A DNA stretch of 64,000 nt from JAICJC01 sp963757605 (GCA_963757605.1 CAVWSF010000001.1:62001-126000), one strand, 5' to 3'. Counted from the first letter of the stretch, positions 1 to 8,395 are shown. Translations and numbers: made by a program. Notes: generated from the letters alone by a model not told the origin.

Positions 1-726
1 GAGGCCCGCGGCGATCAGCGCCGCAACGTAGTCGCCGCCCTCCTGCCAGACGAGGATCCCCAGGACGACACAGCCCATGCCGACCACCGACAGCACGGAG
101 CCGACGATGTCCACGCCGCGCGGCCCGGTGTACTCGACGTCGCGCACGAGCTTGATCCCCAGGAGCACCACCAGGATCACGACGTCCTCGAGCGCGAACG
201 CGACCCGCCACGACAGGTAGGTCGTGATGAACCCGCCGAGCAGCGGCCCCACCGCCGCGGCGACGGCGGCGGCGGCGCCCACCATCGCGTACGCCTTCTT
301 CTGGGCCTCCCCGGCGAAGTTGCCGTGCACCAGCGACTGCATCGCCGGCAGGAGCAGTGACGCGCCCAGCCCGCCGATGACGGCCCAGAAGACGATGACG
401 GCGGTGAGGCTCTGGGCGACCACCATCGCCGCAGCTCCGGTGGCGTATGCCAGGAGGCCGATGACGTACGCCCGCTTTCGCCCGATCAGGTCGCCCACCT
501 TGCCTCCGATCAGGATGAACGCGGCCGAGACGAGCGCCTCGAGCGCGATGGTCCCCTGGACGCCGCTCGCGGTCGCACCGAGGTCGTGGACGACTGCGGA
601 GATCGACACGTTCATGAACGACGTGTCGACCACCAGGACGAACATCGCGGCGGCCAGCAGCAGCTGCAGCCGCCGGTCGCCCGAGGCGTCCGGAGCAGGC
701 GGTGCCGGTGTCTCGGCCTCGAGCAT
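1..726 (-). CDS. MFS drug exporter, DHA2/EmrB-QacA type (3' end outside window)
   Basis: The minus strand encodes a multi-helix protein from an ATG at 726 that runs off the window start, so only the first 242 residues are visible. After a short Pro/Ala-rich cytoplasmic tail, hydrophobic segments alternate with short loops. The loop GGKVGDLIGRKR (about residues 70-85) is the MFS motif A between helices 2 and 3, and GGLGASLLLPAMQSL fits helix 4. The family expels drugs or organic solutes using the proton gradient. The substrate cannot be told. The neighbouring kinase gene is divergent, so the two are not one operon. Confidence 0.85.
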   Translation of the reverse strand, partial: MLEAETPAPPAPDASGDRRLQLLLAAAMFVLVVDTSFMNVSISAVVHDLGATASGVQGTIALEALVSAAFILIGGKVGDLIGRKRAYVIGLLAYATGAAAMVVAQSLTAVIVFWAVIGGLGASLLLPAMQSLVHGNFAGEAQKKAYAMVGAAAAVAAAVGPLLGGFITTYLSWRVAFALEDVVILVVLLGIKLVRDVEYTGPRGVDIVGSVLSVVGMGCVVLGILVWQEGGDYVAALIAAGL

Positions 727-807
727 GACAGGGGATCAGACCCGATCCAGCGCGCGCGGACGTCATGCCGATCGGACGACGTGCCAGGCGGTGAGCCTCA
801 CGGCTCC

Positions 808-813
808 TATGGT
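808..813 (+). promoter_or_regulatory. -10 element of predicted leaderless promoter
   Basis: The hexamer TATGGT is followed by exactly six bases and then the GTG of the kinase gene. Transcription would therefore start at or next to the start codon, and no ribosome-binding site is visible. The same spacing recurs upstream of several other genes in the window. Confidence 0.45.
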
Positions 814-819
814 GCGGGC

Positions 820-1809
820 GTGTACAGCGAGCCGCGCGATCTCGACCGAGCGGCGCTGGCGGACGCGCTCGAGCGCCGTTGGGGCATCGCCGCCACGCGC
901 CTGGACTACCTGCCTGTCGGGTTCGGCAGCCACCACTGGGAGGCGGTCGACGCACGTGGGACGCGATGGTTCGTGAGCGCAGACGACCTTCGCGCGGGGC
1001 GGCACGCCGGCCGGGACGCGGACGACGTCTACACGGGGCTCGACCGAGCCTATTGCGCGGCGGCCGCGCTGCGAGACGAGGCGGGATTGGAGTTCGTCCT
1101 CGCGCCGGTCGCTTCTGAGGGTGGAGCGGTCCTGCACCGCCTCGACGAGCGGTATGCGGTCCGCGTGGAGCCGTTCGTGGACGGCGCCGCGACGCAGGAC
1201 GGCGAGTTCGAGCGCCCCGAGGACCGGCGCAGGATGGGGACGCTGCTCGGCCGGCTGCATGCCGCGTCGGAGCGGGTGCCGGCCGGCGTTCCAGGCCGGG
1301 AGGACTTCGCGCTCGCCGGCCGGGCGGCGCTCGAGGAGGCGCTCGGCCGGCTCGAGACGCCGTGGGAGTCCGGGCCGCTCGCCGAGCCGGCCAGAGAGCT
1401 GCTTCGGGCGCACGCCGGCGAGCTGCGGGAACGGCTGCACGCCCACGATCGGCTCGTCGAGCGCGTGCGCGACGCGCCCGGCGCGTGGGTCGTCACGCAC
1501 GGAGAGCCGCACAGCGCGAACGTCATACGGGAGCCGGACGGCCGCCTGCGGCTGGCGGATTGGGACACGGCGCTGGTCGGTCCGCGCGAGCGCGACCTGT
1601 GGATGACGCTCGACATCGACATGGCGGGCTGGGAGGAGTACCGCGCGGTGATGGGGGCAGTTCGGCTGAACGAGGAGGCGCTGGGCCTCTATCGGGAGCG
1701 ATGGGCGCTCGCCGAGATCTGCGCCTACGTGGCCGAGTTCCGCCAGCCGCACGAGGAGACGGAGGACACGCGCACCTCGTGGAGGGAGCTCGGCGAGTAC
1801 CTGCCGTAA
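820..1809 (+). CDS. APH/ChoK-family phosphotransferase
   Basis: A 329-residue protein of the aminoglycoside phosphotransferase / choline kinase fold. The catalytic-loop motif VTHGEPHSANVI carries the HGE/D-x-x-x-x-N signature (about residue 227), followed by LADWDTALVGP, where the Asp is the metal ligand equivalent to the DFG-like motif. An upstream in-frame extension to 586 is open but reads as low-complexity Arg/His, so I chose the GTG at 820, which sits six bases after a -10 box. These enzymes phosphorylate small alcohols, antibiotics or sugars. Nothing in the context indicates a substrate, and antibiotic resistance should not be assumed. Confidence 0.85.
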   Translation: MYSEPRDLDRAALADALERRWGIAATRLDYLPVGFGSHHWEAVDARGTRWFVSADDLRAGRHAGRDADDVYTGLDRAYCAAAALRDEAGLEFVLAPVASEGGAVLHRLDERYAVRVEPFVDGAATQDGEFERPEDRRRMGTLLGRLHAASERVPAGVPGREDFALAGRAALEEALGRLETPWESGPLAEPARELLRAHAGELRERLHAHDRLVERVRDAPGAWVVTHGEPHSANVIREPDGRLRLADWDTALVGPRERDLWMTLDIDMAGWEEYRAVMGAVRLNEEALGLYRERWALAEICAYVAEFRQPHEETEDTRTSWRELGEYLP

Positions 1810-1832
1810 GCGCGATCCCAATCAGCCGTCCG

Positions 1833-2021
1833 CTATGAGCGAGTCGGCCCTCCCTGTCGGCGCCGGGTGGCGACATCGACGACGAGGAGCGCCAATCCGA
1901 CGGTGATCGGCGGCAGCCCGACCGTCCACCCGCTGGTGAAGATGACGACGGCTCCGACGGCGATCAGCAGGAGCGCAAGCGCGCGGAGCACGAGATTGGC
2001 TGTCGGGCGGGCGTGGTTCAT
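1833..2021 (-). CDS. small two-helix membrane protein, unknown function
   Basis: A 62-residue protein starting MNHARPTANLVL, with two hydrophobic stretches (LRALALLLIAVGAVVIF and VGLPPITVGLALLVVD) and a basic C-terminal tail, so a two-helix inner-membrane protein is likely. The start is supported by a good Shine-Dalgarno sequence (GGAAGGAGC) seven bases upstream on the minus strand. A longer frame up to 2099 lacks this support. I do not recognise the family. Confidence 0.55.
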   Translation of the reverse strand: MNHARPTANLVLRALALLLIAVGAVVIFTSGWTVGLPPITVGLALLVVDVATRRRQGGPTRS

Positions 2022-2070
2022 CCCGCGCTCCTTCCCGTGACTGCCGGCGGCTAATCCGCCCGCGATGGAA

Positions 2071-2090
2071 ATGCGCCTCGTAGGAATCGA
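2071..2090 (-). repeat. partial copy of tRNA-Arg 3' end (attachment-site-like direct repeat)
   Basis: Twenty bases match the 3' end of the tRNA-Arg gene (3117-3136) with one mismatch, in the same orientation, about 1.05 kb further downstream of the tRNA's 3' end. Integrases that use a tRNA 3' end as attB leave exactly this geometry. No integrase gene lies between the copies. Confidence 0.5.
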
Positions 2091-2208
2091 GCACGCCACC
2101 TGTTCACCGATCCGGGCCGCGTTTGCACGTGAAGGTCAGAGCTGCCCCGCAATCGGGTATGCCACCAGGGAATCTCCGACCGTAATCCCACGTCCCGGAG
2201 GCCTTGTC

Positions 2209-3069
2209 ATGCCGGTTGCCACCGCTCCATCGTTGACCCTGAATAACGGCGTCGAGATGCCGATCCTCGGCTTTGGCGTCTTCCAGATCCCCGCCGAGCA
2301 GACCGAGCAGACCGTCGTCCATGCGCTCGAGGCCGGCTACCGCGCGCTCGACACTGCCGCGTCATACGGCAACGAGGAGGCAGTCGGCCGAGCAATCGCC
2401 AGCAGCGGGATCCCGCGCTCCGAGCTGTTTGTCACCACAAAACTCTGGATCCAGAGGCAACCAGGCGAGGAGGGCGCCCGGCGGGCGTTCGAGGCCTCGT
2501 TGCAGCGCCTGGGCCTTGACCACGTCGACCTCTACCTCATTCACCAGCCGCTCGGCGACTACTACAGCGCCTGGCGCGCCATGCAGGACATCAATCGAGA
2601 CGGGCGCGCGAAGGCGATCGGCGTGGCGAATTTCTACCCCGACCGGCTCGTCGACCTCGTCGAGCACAACGAGATCACTCCAGCGGTCAACCAGATTGAG
2701 ACCCACCCGTTCTTCCAGCGCACCGCCGACCAAGAGTTGATGCGCGAGCGCGGCATCCAGATCGAATCCTGGGGGCCGTTCGCCGAAGGCAGAAACGACC
2801 TCTTTTCCAATCCGTTGCTCAGCGAGATCGGGGCGGCACACGGCAAGTCCGTCGGTCAGGTCGTCCTCCGGTGGCTGACCCAGCGCGGCGTCATCGTCAT
2901 ACCGAAGTCGGTACGCCCTGAGCGCCAGCGCGAGAACATCGACATCTTCGACTTCGAGCTCACCGAGGAGCAGATGGCTCGCATCGCTGGTCTCGACACC
3001 GGCGCCTCGCTGTTCTTCGACCATCGCGACCCCGCCATGGTCACCCGGCTCAACGGCCGCGCCGAGTGA
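2209..3069 (+). CDS. aldo/keto reductase
   Basis: A 286-residue (beta/alpha)8 NADPH-dependent oxidoreductase. The N-terminus reads LNNGVEMPILGFGVFQIP, then GYRALDTAASYGNE with catalytic Asp and Tyr, LFVTTKLWIQ with the Lys, and DLYLIHQP with the His, which completes the AKR tetrad. The cofactor loop is VIPKSVRPERQRENIDIFDFELT. The ATG at 2209 follows a GGAGG sequence by seven bases, and the in-frame extension upstream is not protein-like. It resembles 2,5-diketo-D-gluconate/methylglyoxal reductase-type AKRs. The substrate is unknown. Codons are somewhat more A/T-rich than in neighbours, and the gene lies between a tRNA and a partial tRNA copy, so transfer is possible. Confidence 0.92.
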   Translation: MPVATAPSLTLNNGVEMPILGFGVFQIPAEQTEQTVVHALEAGYRALDTAASYGNEEAVGRAIASSGIPRSELFVTTKLWIQRQPGEEGARRAFEASLQRLGLDHVDLYLIHQPLGDYYSAWRAMQDINRDGRAKAIGVANFYPDRLVDLVEHNEITPAVNQIETHPFFQRTADQELMRERGIQIESWGPFAEGRNDLFSNPLLSEIGAAHGKSVGQVVLRWLTQRGVIVIPKSVRPERQRENIDIFDFELTEEQMARIAGLDTGASLFFDHRDPAMVTRLNGRAE

Positions 3070-3117
3070 GCCGGCAGAGCACCCGAGCATTCGCTGCTGC
3101 AACGGTGCGGCGGAAGA

Positions 3118-3190
3118 TGCGCCTGGTAGGAATCGAACCTACGGCCTTGCGCTCCGGAGGCGCACGCTCTATCCCCTGAGCTACAGGCGC
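3118..3190 (-). tRNA. tRNA-Arg (anticodon CCG)
   Basis: On the minus strand the sequence folds as a complete cloverleaf: acceptor GCGCCTG/CAGGCGC, D-stem GCTC/GAGC, anticodon stem TGCGC/GCGCA around loop CTCCGGA, five-base variable loop, and T-stem GTAGG/CCTAC with TTCGATT. Bases 34-36 are CCG, which read the Arg codon CGG. The discriminator base is A, and CCA is not encoded. Confidence 0.95.
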
Positions 3191-3229
3191 GTGGGGACGA
3201 TTCTACCGGCCGAGCGGCGCTCGGTCGGA

Positions 3230-3235
3230 TACGCT
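3230..3235 (+). promoter_or_regulatory. -10 element of predicted leaderless promoter (dgcA operon)
   Basis: TACGCT is followed by seven bases and the dgcA ATG. No Shine-Dalgarno sequence precedes the gene. Confidence 0.4.
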
Positions 3236-3242
3236 GGCGCCG

Positions 3243-4268
3243 ATGCGGCTCCACGCGCGGACGTTCACGCTCGAGTACCTGGAGCCGTTCGTCATCTCGC
3301 GGTCGGCCGACACGAGCTCGCAGGTCGTGCAGGTGGCGATCGAGCACGACGGCGTCGTCGGCTTCGGGGAGGGCGCGCCGGACGACCACTACGACGAGGG
3401 GCCCGACACGGCCCGCGACTGGATCCTCGACCACGTCGAGCCGCTCCTGGGCGACGACCCGTTCGCCACGGAGGCGATCCTCGGCCGGCTCGCCCAGCTC
3501 CCCGGCCAGATGGGGGCCAAGTGCGCCGTCGACGGTGCGCTCCACGATCTCACGGGCAAGCTGTGCGGCCAGCCGCTGTGGCGCATCCTCGGGCTCGACC
3601 GCACGCCGCCGCCCACGAGCTACACCATCTCGATCGACACGCTCGAGGGCACGGCCGACCGCGCTGCACGGGCCGCCTCGTACAAGGCGCTCAAGATCAA
3701 GGTCGGCGGCCCGGGCGACCTGGCGCGCGTGCGGATCGTGCGCGAGGCCGCCCCGGAGGCGCTCATCCGCGTCGACGCCAACGAGGCGTGGACCGTCGAG
3801 TCGACGCGCGAGCTCGTGCCGGAGCTCGTCTCGCTCGGGGTCGAGCTGGTCGAGCAGCCGCTGCCGGCCGCCGACCGCGACGGCTACGCGGAGCTCCACG
3901 CCGCCGGCCTGCCGATCCCGATCGTGGTCGACGAGAGCTGCCACACGCTGGCCGACGTGGCTCCGGCCGGGCAGGTCGCGGACGGCATCAACATCAAGCT
4001 GACCAAGTCCGGCGGGATCCGCGAGGCGCTGCGGATGATCCACGCCGCCCGTGCGCTCGACCTGCGCGTCATGCTGGGCTGCATGAACGAGTCGAGCCTC
4101 GGGATCGCCGGGGCGGCCCAGATCTCGCCGCTCGTCGACGTCGTCGACCTCGACGGCCACCTGCTGAACCGAAACGACAGCCACACCGGGCTCGGCTTCG
4201 CGGACGGCCGCGTGCTGCCGGGCGACGGGCCCGGCCTGGGCCTCGACCCGGTGGACGCGTGGCCCTGA
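3243..4268 (+). CDS. dgcA: enolase-superfamily racemase/epimerase, DgcA-like (N-acetyl-D-glutamate racemase or dipeptide epimerase)
   Basis: A 341-residue enolase-superfamily protein of the muconate-lactonizing/dipeptide-epimerase branch. The N-terminal capping domain is followed by a barrel with KALKIKVGG (the K-x-K acid/base lysine), RVDANEAW (first metal Asp), ELVEQPLP (Glu), VVDES (Asp) and NIKLTKSGG (second catalytic Lys), so all active-site residues are present. Dipeptide epimerases act on L-Ala-D/L-Glu. However, the next gene is a DUF1611/DgcN protein overlapping by 10 bases, and that pairing is the known signature of D-glutamate catabolism, where DgcA racemises N-acetyl-D-glutamate. 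I favour DgcA from context. Biochemistry could still prove a dipeptide epimerase. Confidence 0.85.
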   Translation: MRLHARTFTLEYLEPFVISRSADTSSQVVQVAIEHDGVVGFGEGAPDDHYDEGPDTARDWILDHVEPLLGDDPFATEAILGRLAQLPGQMGAKCAVDGALHDLTGKLCGQPLWRILGLDRTPPPTSYTISIDTLEGTADRAARAASYKALKIKVGGPGDLARVRIVREAAPEALIRVDANEAWTVESTRELVPELVSLGVELVEQPLPAADRDGYAELHAAGLPIPIVVDESCHTLADVAPAGQVADGINIKLTKSGGIREALRMIHAARALDLRVMLGCMNESSLGIAGAAQISPLVDVVDLDGHLLNRNDSHTGLGFADGRVLPGDGPGLGLDPVDAWP

Positions 4269-5308
4269 AGCGCTACGTGATCCTCGCGGAGGGGGCGTTC
4301 GACGAGGAGGCCAAGACCGCCACCGGCGTCATGCGCTACGCCGAGTCCCCGACCGTTGCGGTCATCGACTCGACCAGGGCGGGCACGGTCGCCGGCGACC
4401 ACGTCCCGGGCCTCGCGAGTGACGTCCCGGTCGTGGGGGCGCTCGCCGACGCCATCCCGTTCGAGCCGACCACGCTGCTCGTCGGCGTCGCGCCGGCGGG
4501 CGGCAAGCTGCCAGACTCGTACCGGCGCGCGATCCTCGACGCGCTCCACAACGGCCTCGACGTGGAGAGCGGCCTGCACGACTTCGTGGGCGACGATCCC
4601 GAGTTCGACGCGGCCGCCCGGCTCGCCGGCCGCGAGATCCACGACCTGCGCCGGGCCCCGCACGGCCTGAACGTGCCCACCGGCGCGAACCTTGCGGTCC
4701 CGACCCACACCGTGCTCACCGTCGGCTCGGACTGCGCGCTCGGCAAGATGACCGTCTGCCTGGAGCTCGACGCCGAGGCCAGGCGGCGCGGGCTTGCGTC
4801 GGTGTTCGTCCCGACCGGCCAGACCGGGATCGCCATCGCCGGGTGGGGGATCGCGGTCGACGAGGTCATCTCCGACTTCGTGGCCGGGGCGGCCGAGCGG
4901 CTCGTGGTGGAGGGCCATGAGCGCGGCGGCGACGGCGCCATCCTGTGGATCGAGGGGCAGGGCTCGCTCAACCACCCGTTCTACTCAGGCGTCACGCTGG
5001 GCCTCCTGCACGGCTCGGCGCCGCACGCGCTGGTCTTCGTCCACGAGCCGGGCCGCGGGACCATCGACGGCGACGCGCGCTACCCGATCCCGGGGATCGG
5101 GGAGCTGATCGACGACCAGGTGCGGATGGCCCGCCACGTGCGCCGGGCGCCCGTCGTCGCGGTCTCGCTCAAGACGAACCGGCTGGACGAGGACGCGGCT
5201 CGGGCGGCGGTCGCCGAGGTGGAGCGGGAGACCGCCCTGGTCGCCGACGACCCGGTGCGCTTCGGCGCCGGGCGCCTGCTGGACGCCGTGCTGAGCGCCC
5301 GCGGGTAA
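4259..5308 (+). CDS. dgcN: DUF1611 family protein, DgcN-like D-glutamate N-acetyltransferase
   Basis: A 349-residue DUF1611 protein. The N-terminal Rossmann-like half ends near FVGDDPEF, and the C-terminal half carries the P-loop-like motif VGSDCALGKMT (about residue 157) followed by FVPTGQTGIAIAGWGIAVD. Characterised DgcN acetylates D-glutamate using acetyl-CoA, giving the substrate for DgcA. The GTG start overlaps the end of dgcA, so translation is coupled. The two M29 aminopeptidase genes begin 11 bases after it. Family assignment is strong. The exact acyl donor and substrate are inferred from family and pairing. Confidence 0.85.
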   Translation: MALKRYVILAEGAFDEEAKTATGVMRYAESPTVAVIDSTRAGTVAGDHVPGLASDVPVVGALADAIPFEPTTLLVGVAPAGGKLPDSYRRAILDALHNGLDVESGLHDFVGDDPEFDAAARLAGREIHDLRRAPHGLNVPTGANLAVPTHTVLTVGSDCALGKMTVCLELDAEARRRGLASVFVPTGQTGIAIAGWGIAVDEVISDFVAGAAERLVVEGHERGGDGAILWIEGQGSLNHPFYSGVTLGLLHGSAPHALVFVHEPGRGTIDGDARYPIPGIGELIDDQVRMARHVRRAPVVAVSLKTNRLDEDAARAAVAEVERETALVADDPVRFGAGRLLDAVLSARG

Positions 5309-5319
5309 CATCCCGCGCC

Positions 5320-6420
5320 GTGCCCGATCCGCGAGTCACGAGGCTGGCCGAGGTGCTGTGCCGCTACTCGCTCGAGATCGGCCCGGGCGACACGGTGCTG
5401 ATCGACGGGCCGGCCCTGGCGCAGCCGCTCTTCGTCGAGGTCGTGAAGGCGGTCACCGACGCCGGTGCCCATCCGATGCTGCGGCCGCGGCTCGACCGGG
5501 CCGACGCGGCGCTGCTCGAGGGAGCAGACGACGCGCAGATCGCGGCGATCACGAAGCTCGACGAGGTCGAGGTCGAGGCGCCCACGCGCGCGCTCACGAT
5601 CTGGGCCAACACCAACACCCGCTACATGAGCGGCGTCCCGTCCGAGACGCAGGCTGCGCGGGCTGCGGCGATGCGGCCGCTGTTCGAGCGGTTCCTGGCG
5701 CGGGAGGCGGCCGGCGACGCGCGCTGGTGCGGCACGGCGTTCCCCTGCCACGCGGCCGCCCAGGACGCGGGCATGTCGCTCTCGGAGTGGGAGGACTTCG
5801 TCTACCGCGCCGGCCATCTGGACGACCCCGACCCGATCGCCTTCTGGCGCGAGCAGTCCAAGCGCCAGGCGGCCATCGCCGAGCGGTTCACGGGGGTCCG
5901 CGAGATCCGCATCCTGGCCGAGGACACCGACCTCGTGCTCGACGTCGCCGACCGGATCTGGGACAACGCCGACGGCCACAAGAACTTCCCCGACGGCGAG
6001 GTCTACACCAGCCCCGTCGAGAGCTCCACCCGCGGCCACATCGCGTTCAGCTTCGACGCGACCTACATGGGAAACGACGTCGCCGGCGTACGGCTCAAGT
6101 TCGACGGGGGCCGGGTCGTGGAGCACGAGGCCACCCGCGGCGCCGACTTCCTGGGGCGGATGCTCGACATGGACGCGGGCGCACGCTACCTGGGCGAGCT
6201 GGCGTTCGGCATGAACGACGAGATCCAGGTGCCGACCCGCGACACGCTCTTCGACGAGAAGATCGGCGGCACGTGCCACGTCGCGCTCGGGATGGCGTTC
6301 CCGGAGTGCGGCGGCACGAACACGTCGGGCCTGCACTGGGACCTGGTGTGCGACCTGCGCCGCGGCGGCGAGATCCACGCCGACGGCGAGGTCATCGCGC
6401 GCGATGGGAGGTTCGTGTGA
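5320..6420 (+). CDS. M29-family aminopeptidase, copy 1
   Basis: A 366-residue thermophilic-type (AmpS/aminopeptidase T) metallopeptidase. The family hallmarks are the N-terminal LCRYSLEIGPGDTVLI, then DGHKNFPDGEVYTSPVE, ARYLGELAFGMN, FDEKIGGTCHVALG and GLHWDLVCDLR near the C-terminus. Glu, His, Tyr and Asp ligands for the two co-catalytic metals lie in these motifs. Length is normal for M29. A GTG at 5320 is used, preceded by TAACAT eight bases upstream, so it could have its own promoter as well as being read from dgcAN. The end overlaps the second copy by four bases. The enzyme removes N-terminal residues from short peptides in the cytoplasm. Confidence 0.92.
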   Translation: MPDPRVTRLAEVLCRYSLEIGPGDTVLIDGPALAQPLFVEVVKAVTDAGAHPMLRPRLDRADAALLEGADDAQIAAITKLDEVEVEAPTRALTIWANTNTRYMSGVPSETQAARAAAMRPLFERFLAREAAGDARWCGTAFPCHAAAQDAGMSLSEWEDFVYRAGHLDDPDPIAFWREQSKRQAAIAERFTGVREIRILAEDTDLVLDVADRIWDNADGHKNFPDGEVYTSPVESSTRGHIAFSFDATYMGNDVAGVRLKFDGGRVVEHEATRGADFLGRMLDMDAGARYLGELAFGMNDEIQVPTRDTLFDEKIGGTCHVALGMAFPECGGTNTSGLHWDLVCDLRRGGEIHADGEVIARDGRFV

Positions 6421-7556
6421 CCGATCCCCGTATCGAGCGGCTGGCCGACGTGGTCGTGAACTACTCGCTGCCGCTGGCCGAGGGCGACACCGTGCTCATC
6501 CAGGGGCCGGCCCTCGCGGAGGAGCTGATCGTCGAGCTCGTCCGGGCCGCGACCCGCGCGGGGGCGATCGCCCGGGTGCGGGCCACGGTCCAGGGGACGG
6601 ACGAGGCCTACCTGTCCCGGGCGAGCGAGGAGCAGCTCGACCACCTGCCGCCGTGGTCGCTCGAGGAGATGAGCGCGATCGACGCCCGCATCTCGGTCGT
6701 CGGGGCGTGGAACACGCGCGAGCTGACCGGCATCGATCCGGCCAAGATGGCACGCCGGTCTCGCGCGGCCCAGCCGCTCATGGCCCAGTTCATGGAGCGC
6801 TCGGCGGCCGGCGAGCTGAAGTGGTGCGTCACGGCGGCGCCGTGTGAGGCCTTCGCCCAGGATGCCGGGATGTCGCTCGACGCCTACGCCGACTTCGTCT
6901 ACCGCGCCGGCTGGCTCGACACCAGCGACCCGGTCGCAGCGTGGAAGACCTACGCGACCCGGCTCTCGAAGCTCGCCGAGAAGCTCGCGTCCGTGAAGAC
7001 GGTGCGCGTGCTCGCCGACGGCACCGACATCACCGTCGGCGTCGAGGGCCGCACCTGGATGGCGTCGAAGGGCACGCACAACTTCCCCGACGGCGAGGTC
7101 TTCACCGGGCCGGTCGAGACTCAGACCAACGGCGAGGTGCGGTTCAGCTTCCCTGCGATCATGGGCGGGCGCGAGGTGGAGGACGTGCGCCTGCGGTTCG
7201 AGGGCGGCCGTGTCGTCGCGAGCGAGGCCCGAAGCGGCGAGGACTACCTGCGCCAGATGATCGGCATGGACGACGGCGCATCGATCCTGGGCGAGTTCGC
7301 GATCGGCACGAACTACGCCGTGGAGGAGTTCACGCGCCAGATCCTCTTCGACGAGAAGATCGGCGGGACGTGCCACATGGCGCTCGGCGCCGGCTACCCC
7401 GACACCGGCTCGACCAACGTCTCGGGCCTGCACTGGGACATCGTCTGCGACCTGCGCTCCGGCGGTGCCGAGATCCACGCCGACGGCGAGCCGATCTTCC
7501 GCGACGGCCAGTTCCTGCCCGAGTTCTTCGCCGAGGACCTCTCGGTCCCGGCCTGA
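6417..7556 (+). CDS. M29-family aminopeptidase, copy 2
   Basis: A 379-residue paralogue of the preceding gene, starting at a GTG that overlaps its stop (GTGA). It keeps the same blocks: VNYSLPLAEGDTVLI, THNFPDGEVFTGPVE, ASILGEFAIGTNY, FDEKIGGTCHMALG and GLHWDIVCDLR. Differences cluster in the middle (specificity) region, so the pair probably splits substrate range or forms a heterodimer, as M29 enzymes are dimeric. With dgcA-dgcN upstream, a role in degrading D-Glu-containing or muropeptide-derived peptides is a reasonable inference but is not shown by the sequence. It is convergent with folP, one base apart. Confidence 0.92.
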   Translation: MTDPRIERLADVVVNYSLPLAEGDTVLIQGPALAEELIVELVRAATRAGAIARVRATVQGTDEAYLSRASEEQLDHLPPWSLEEMSAIDARISVVGAWNTRELTGIDPAKMARRSRAAQPLMAQFMERSAAGELKWCVTAAPCEAFAQDAGMSLDAYADFVYRAGWLDTSDPVAAWKTYATRLSKLAEKLASVKTVRVLADGTDITVGVEGRTWMASKGTHNFPDGEVFTGPVETQTNGEVRFSFPAIMGGREVEDVRLRFEGGRVVASEARSGEDYLRQMIGMDDGASILGEFAIGTNYAVEEFTRQILFDEKIGGTCHMALGAGYPDTGSTNVSGLHWDIVCDLRSGGAEIHADGEPIFRDGQFLPEFFAEDLSVPA

Positions 7557-7557
7557 C

Positions 7558-8382
7558 TTACTCCCCGGCCCGGATAAGCCAGCCCATCCGGGCGACGCGC
7601 GCCATGAACGGCAGGTCGTGCAGCCGCAGCACGTCGACGCCCAGGTAGGCGGCGACGGCGACGACGCCGGCGGTGCCCTCGAGCGCGTCTTCCGGGAGGC
7701 CGAGCGGCTCGGCCGTCACCTCCTTGTGGGAGGGTGCGAGCAGGACCGGATAGCCGAGCGCGCGCAGTTCGGGCAGGCGGCGCAGCGTCTCGAGGTCGGT
7801 GGCCGTGTCCTTGCCGAAGCCGAGGCCCGGGTCGACGAGCAGCGCATCTCGGCGGATTCCGGCGGCCAGGGCGCCGTCGGCTCGTTCGGCGAGGTGGGCC
7901 GCGATCGATTCGAACGCCACCGAGTGGCGGCCGTCCTGGACCTGCTTCGGCTCGATGCCGAGGTGGGTGACGACGAGCCCGCCGCCGTGCGCGGCCACCG
8001 CCGCAGCCAGGTCGGAGTCGGAGAGGCCGGTGTGGTCGTTCACGAGGTCCGCGCCGGCGGCGAGCGCGGCGTCGGCGACGGCTGCCCGGTAGGTGTCGAC
8101 GGCGATCGGGACGTCCGTCGCGCGCCGCAGGCCGTCGACCACGGGCACGACGCGGTCGATCTCGGCATCGGCCGGGATCGCCTCGCCCGGCTGGGCGGTC
8201 ATCCCGCCGATGTCGAGCAGATCGGCGCCGGCCGCCACAAGCTCGAGCCCGCGCTCCACCGCCGCGGCCGGGTCGGCGGTGAGGCCGCGGTCGTAGAAGG
8301 AGTCGGGCGTCACGTTGACGATCGCCATGATCCGCGGCGGGCCGCCCAGCGCCAGCGACCTGTTGGCGAATCGCACCTCCAC
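7558..8382 (-). CDS. folP: dihydropteroate synthase
   Basis: A 274-residue TIM-barrel enzyme that condenses p-aminobenzoate with 6-hydroxymethyl-dihydropterin diphosphate in folate synthesis. Motifs: RIMAIVNVTPDSFYDRG (DHPS signature 1), LLDIGGMTAQPGE (signature 2, with Met where Ser/Glu is common), PIAVDTYRAAVA, LVNDHTG and a C-terminal LRLHD in place of the usual RVHD. I start at a GTG (complement of 8380-8382) because a -10 box lies seven bases upstream, and the longer frame runs through the divergent LysM promoter. The T-A-Q-P variant of the usual S-T-R-P could be relevant to sulfonamide binding, but that is speculation. Confidence 0.9.
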   Translation of the reverse strand: MEVRFANRSLALGGPPRIMAIVNVTPDSFYDRGLTADPAAAVERGLELVAAGADLLDIGGMTAQPGEAIPADAEIDRVVPVVDGLRRATDVPIAVDTYRAAVADAALAAGADLVNDHTGLSDSDLAAAVAAHGGGLVVTHLGIEPKQVQDGRHSVAFESIAAHLAERADGALAAGIRRDALLVDPGLGFGKDTATDLETLRRLPELRALGYPVLLAPSHKEVTAEPLGLPEDALEGTAGVVAVAAYLGVDVLRLHDLPFMARVARMGWLIRAGE

Positions 8383-8389
8383 GCGCGGC

Positions 8390-8395
8390 AGCGTA
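8390..8395 (-). promoter_or_regulatory. -10 element for folP, predicted leaderless
   Basis: Read on the minus strand the hexamer is TACGCT, seven bases before the chosen folP GTG. It abuts the divergent SOS promoter of the LysM gene. Confidence 0.4.

Noticed and set aside
586..819. N-terminal extension of the APH-like kinase
   Set aside because: The extension is Arg/His/Asp-rich, overlaps the divergent MFS gene, and the -10 box supports the GTG at 820.
2065..2208. Extended start for the aldo/keto reductase
   Set aside because: The extra 48 residues include the partial tRNA copy and lack family similarity; GGAGG supports the ATG at 2209.
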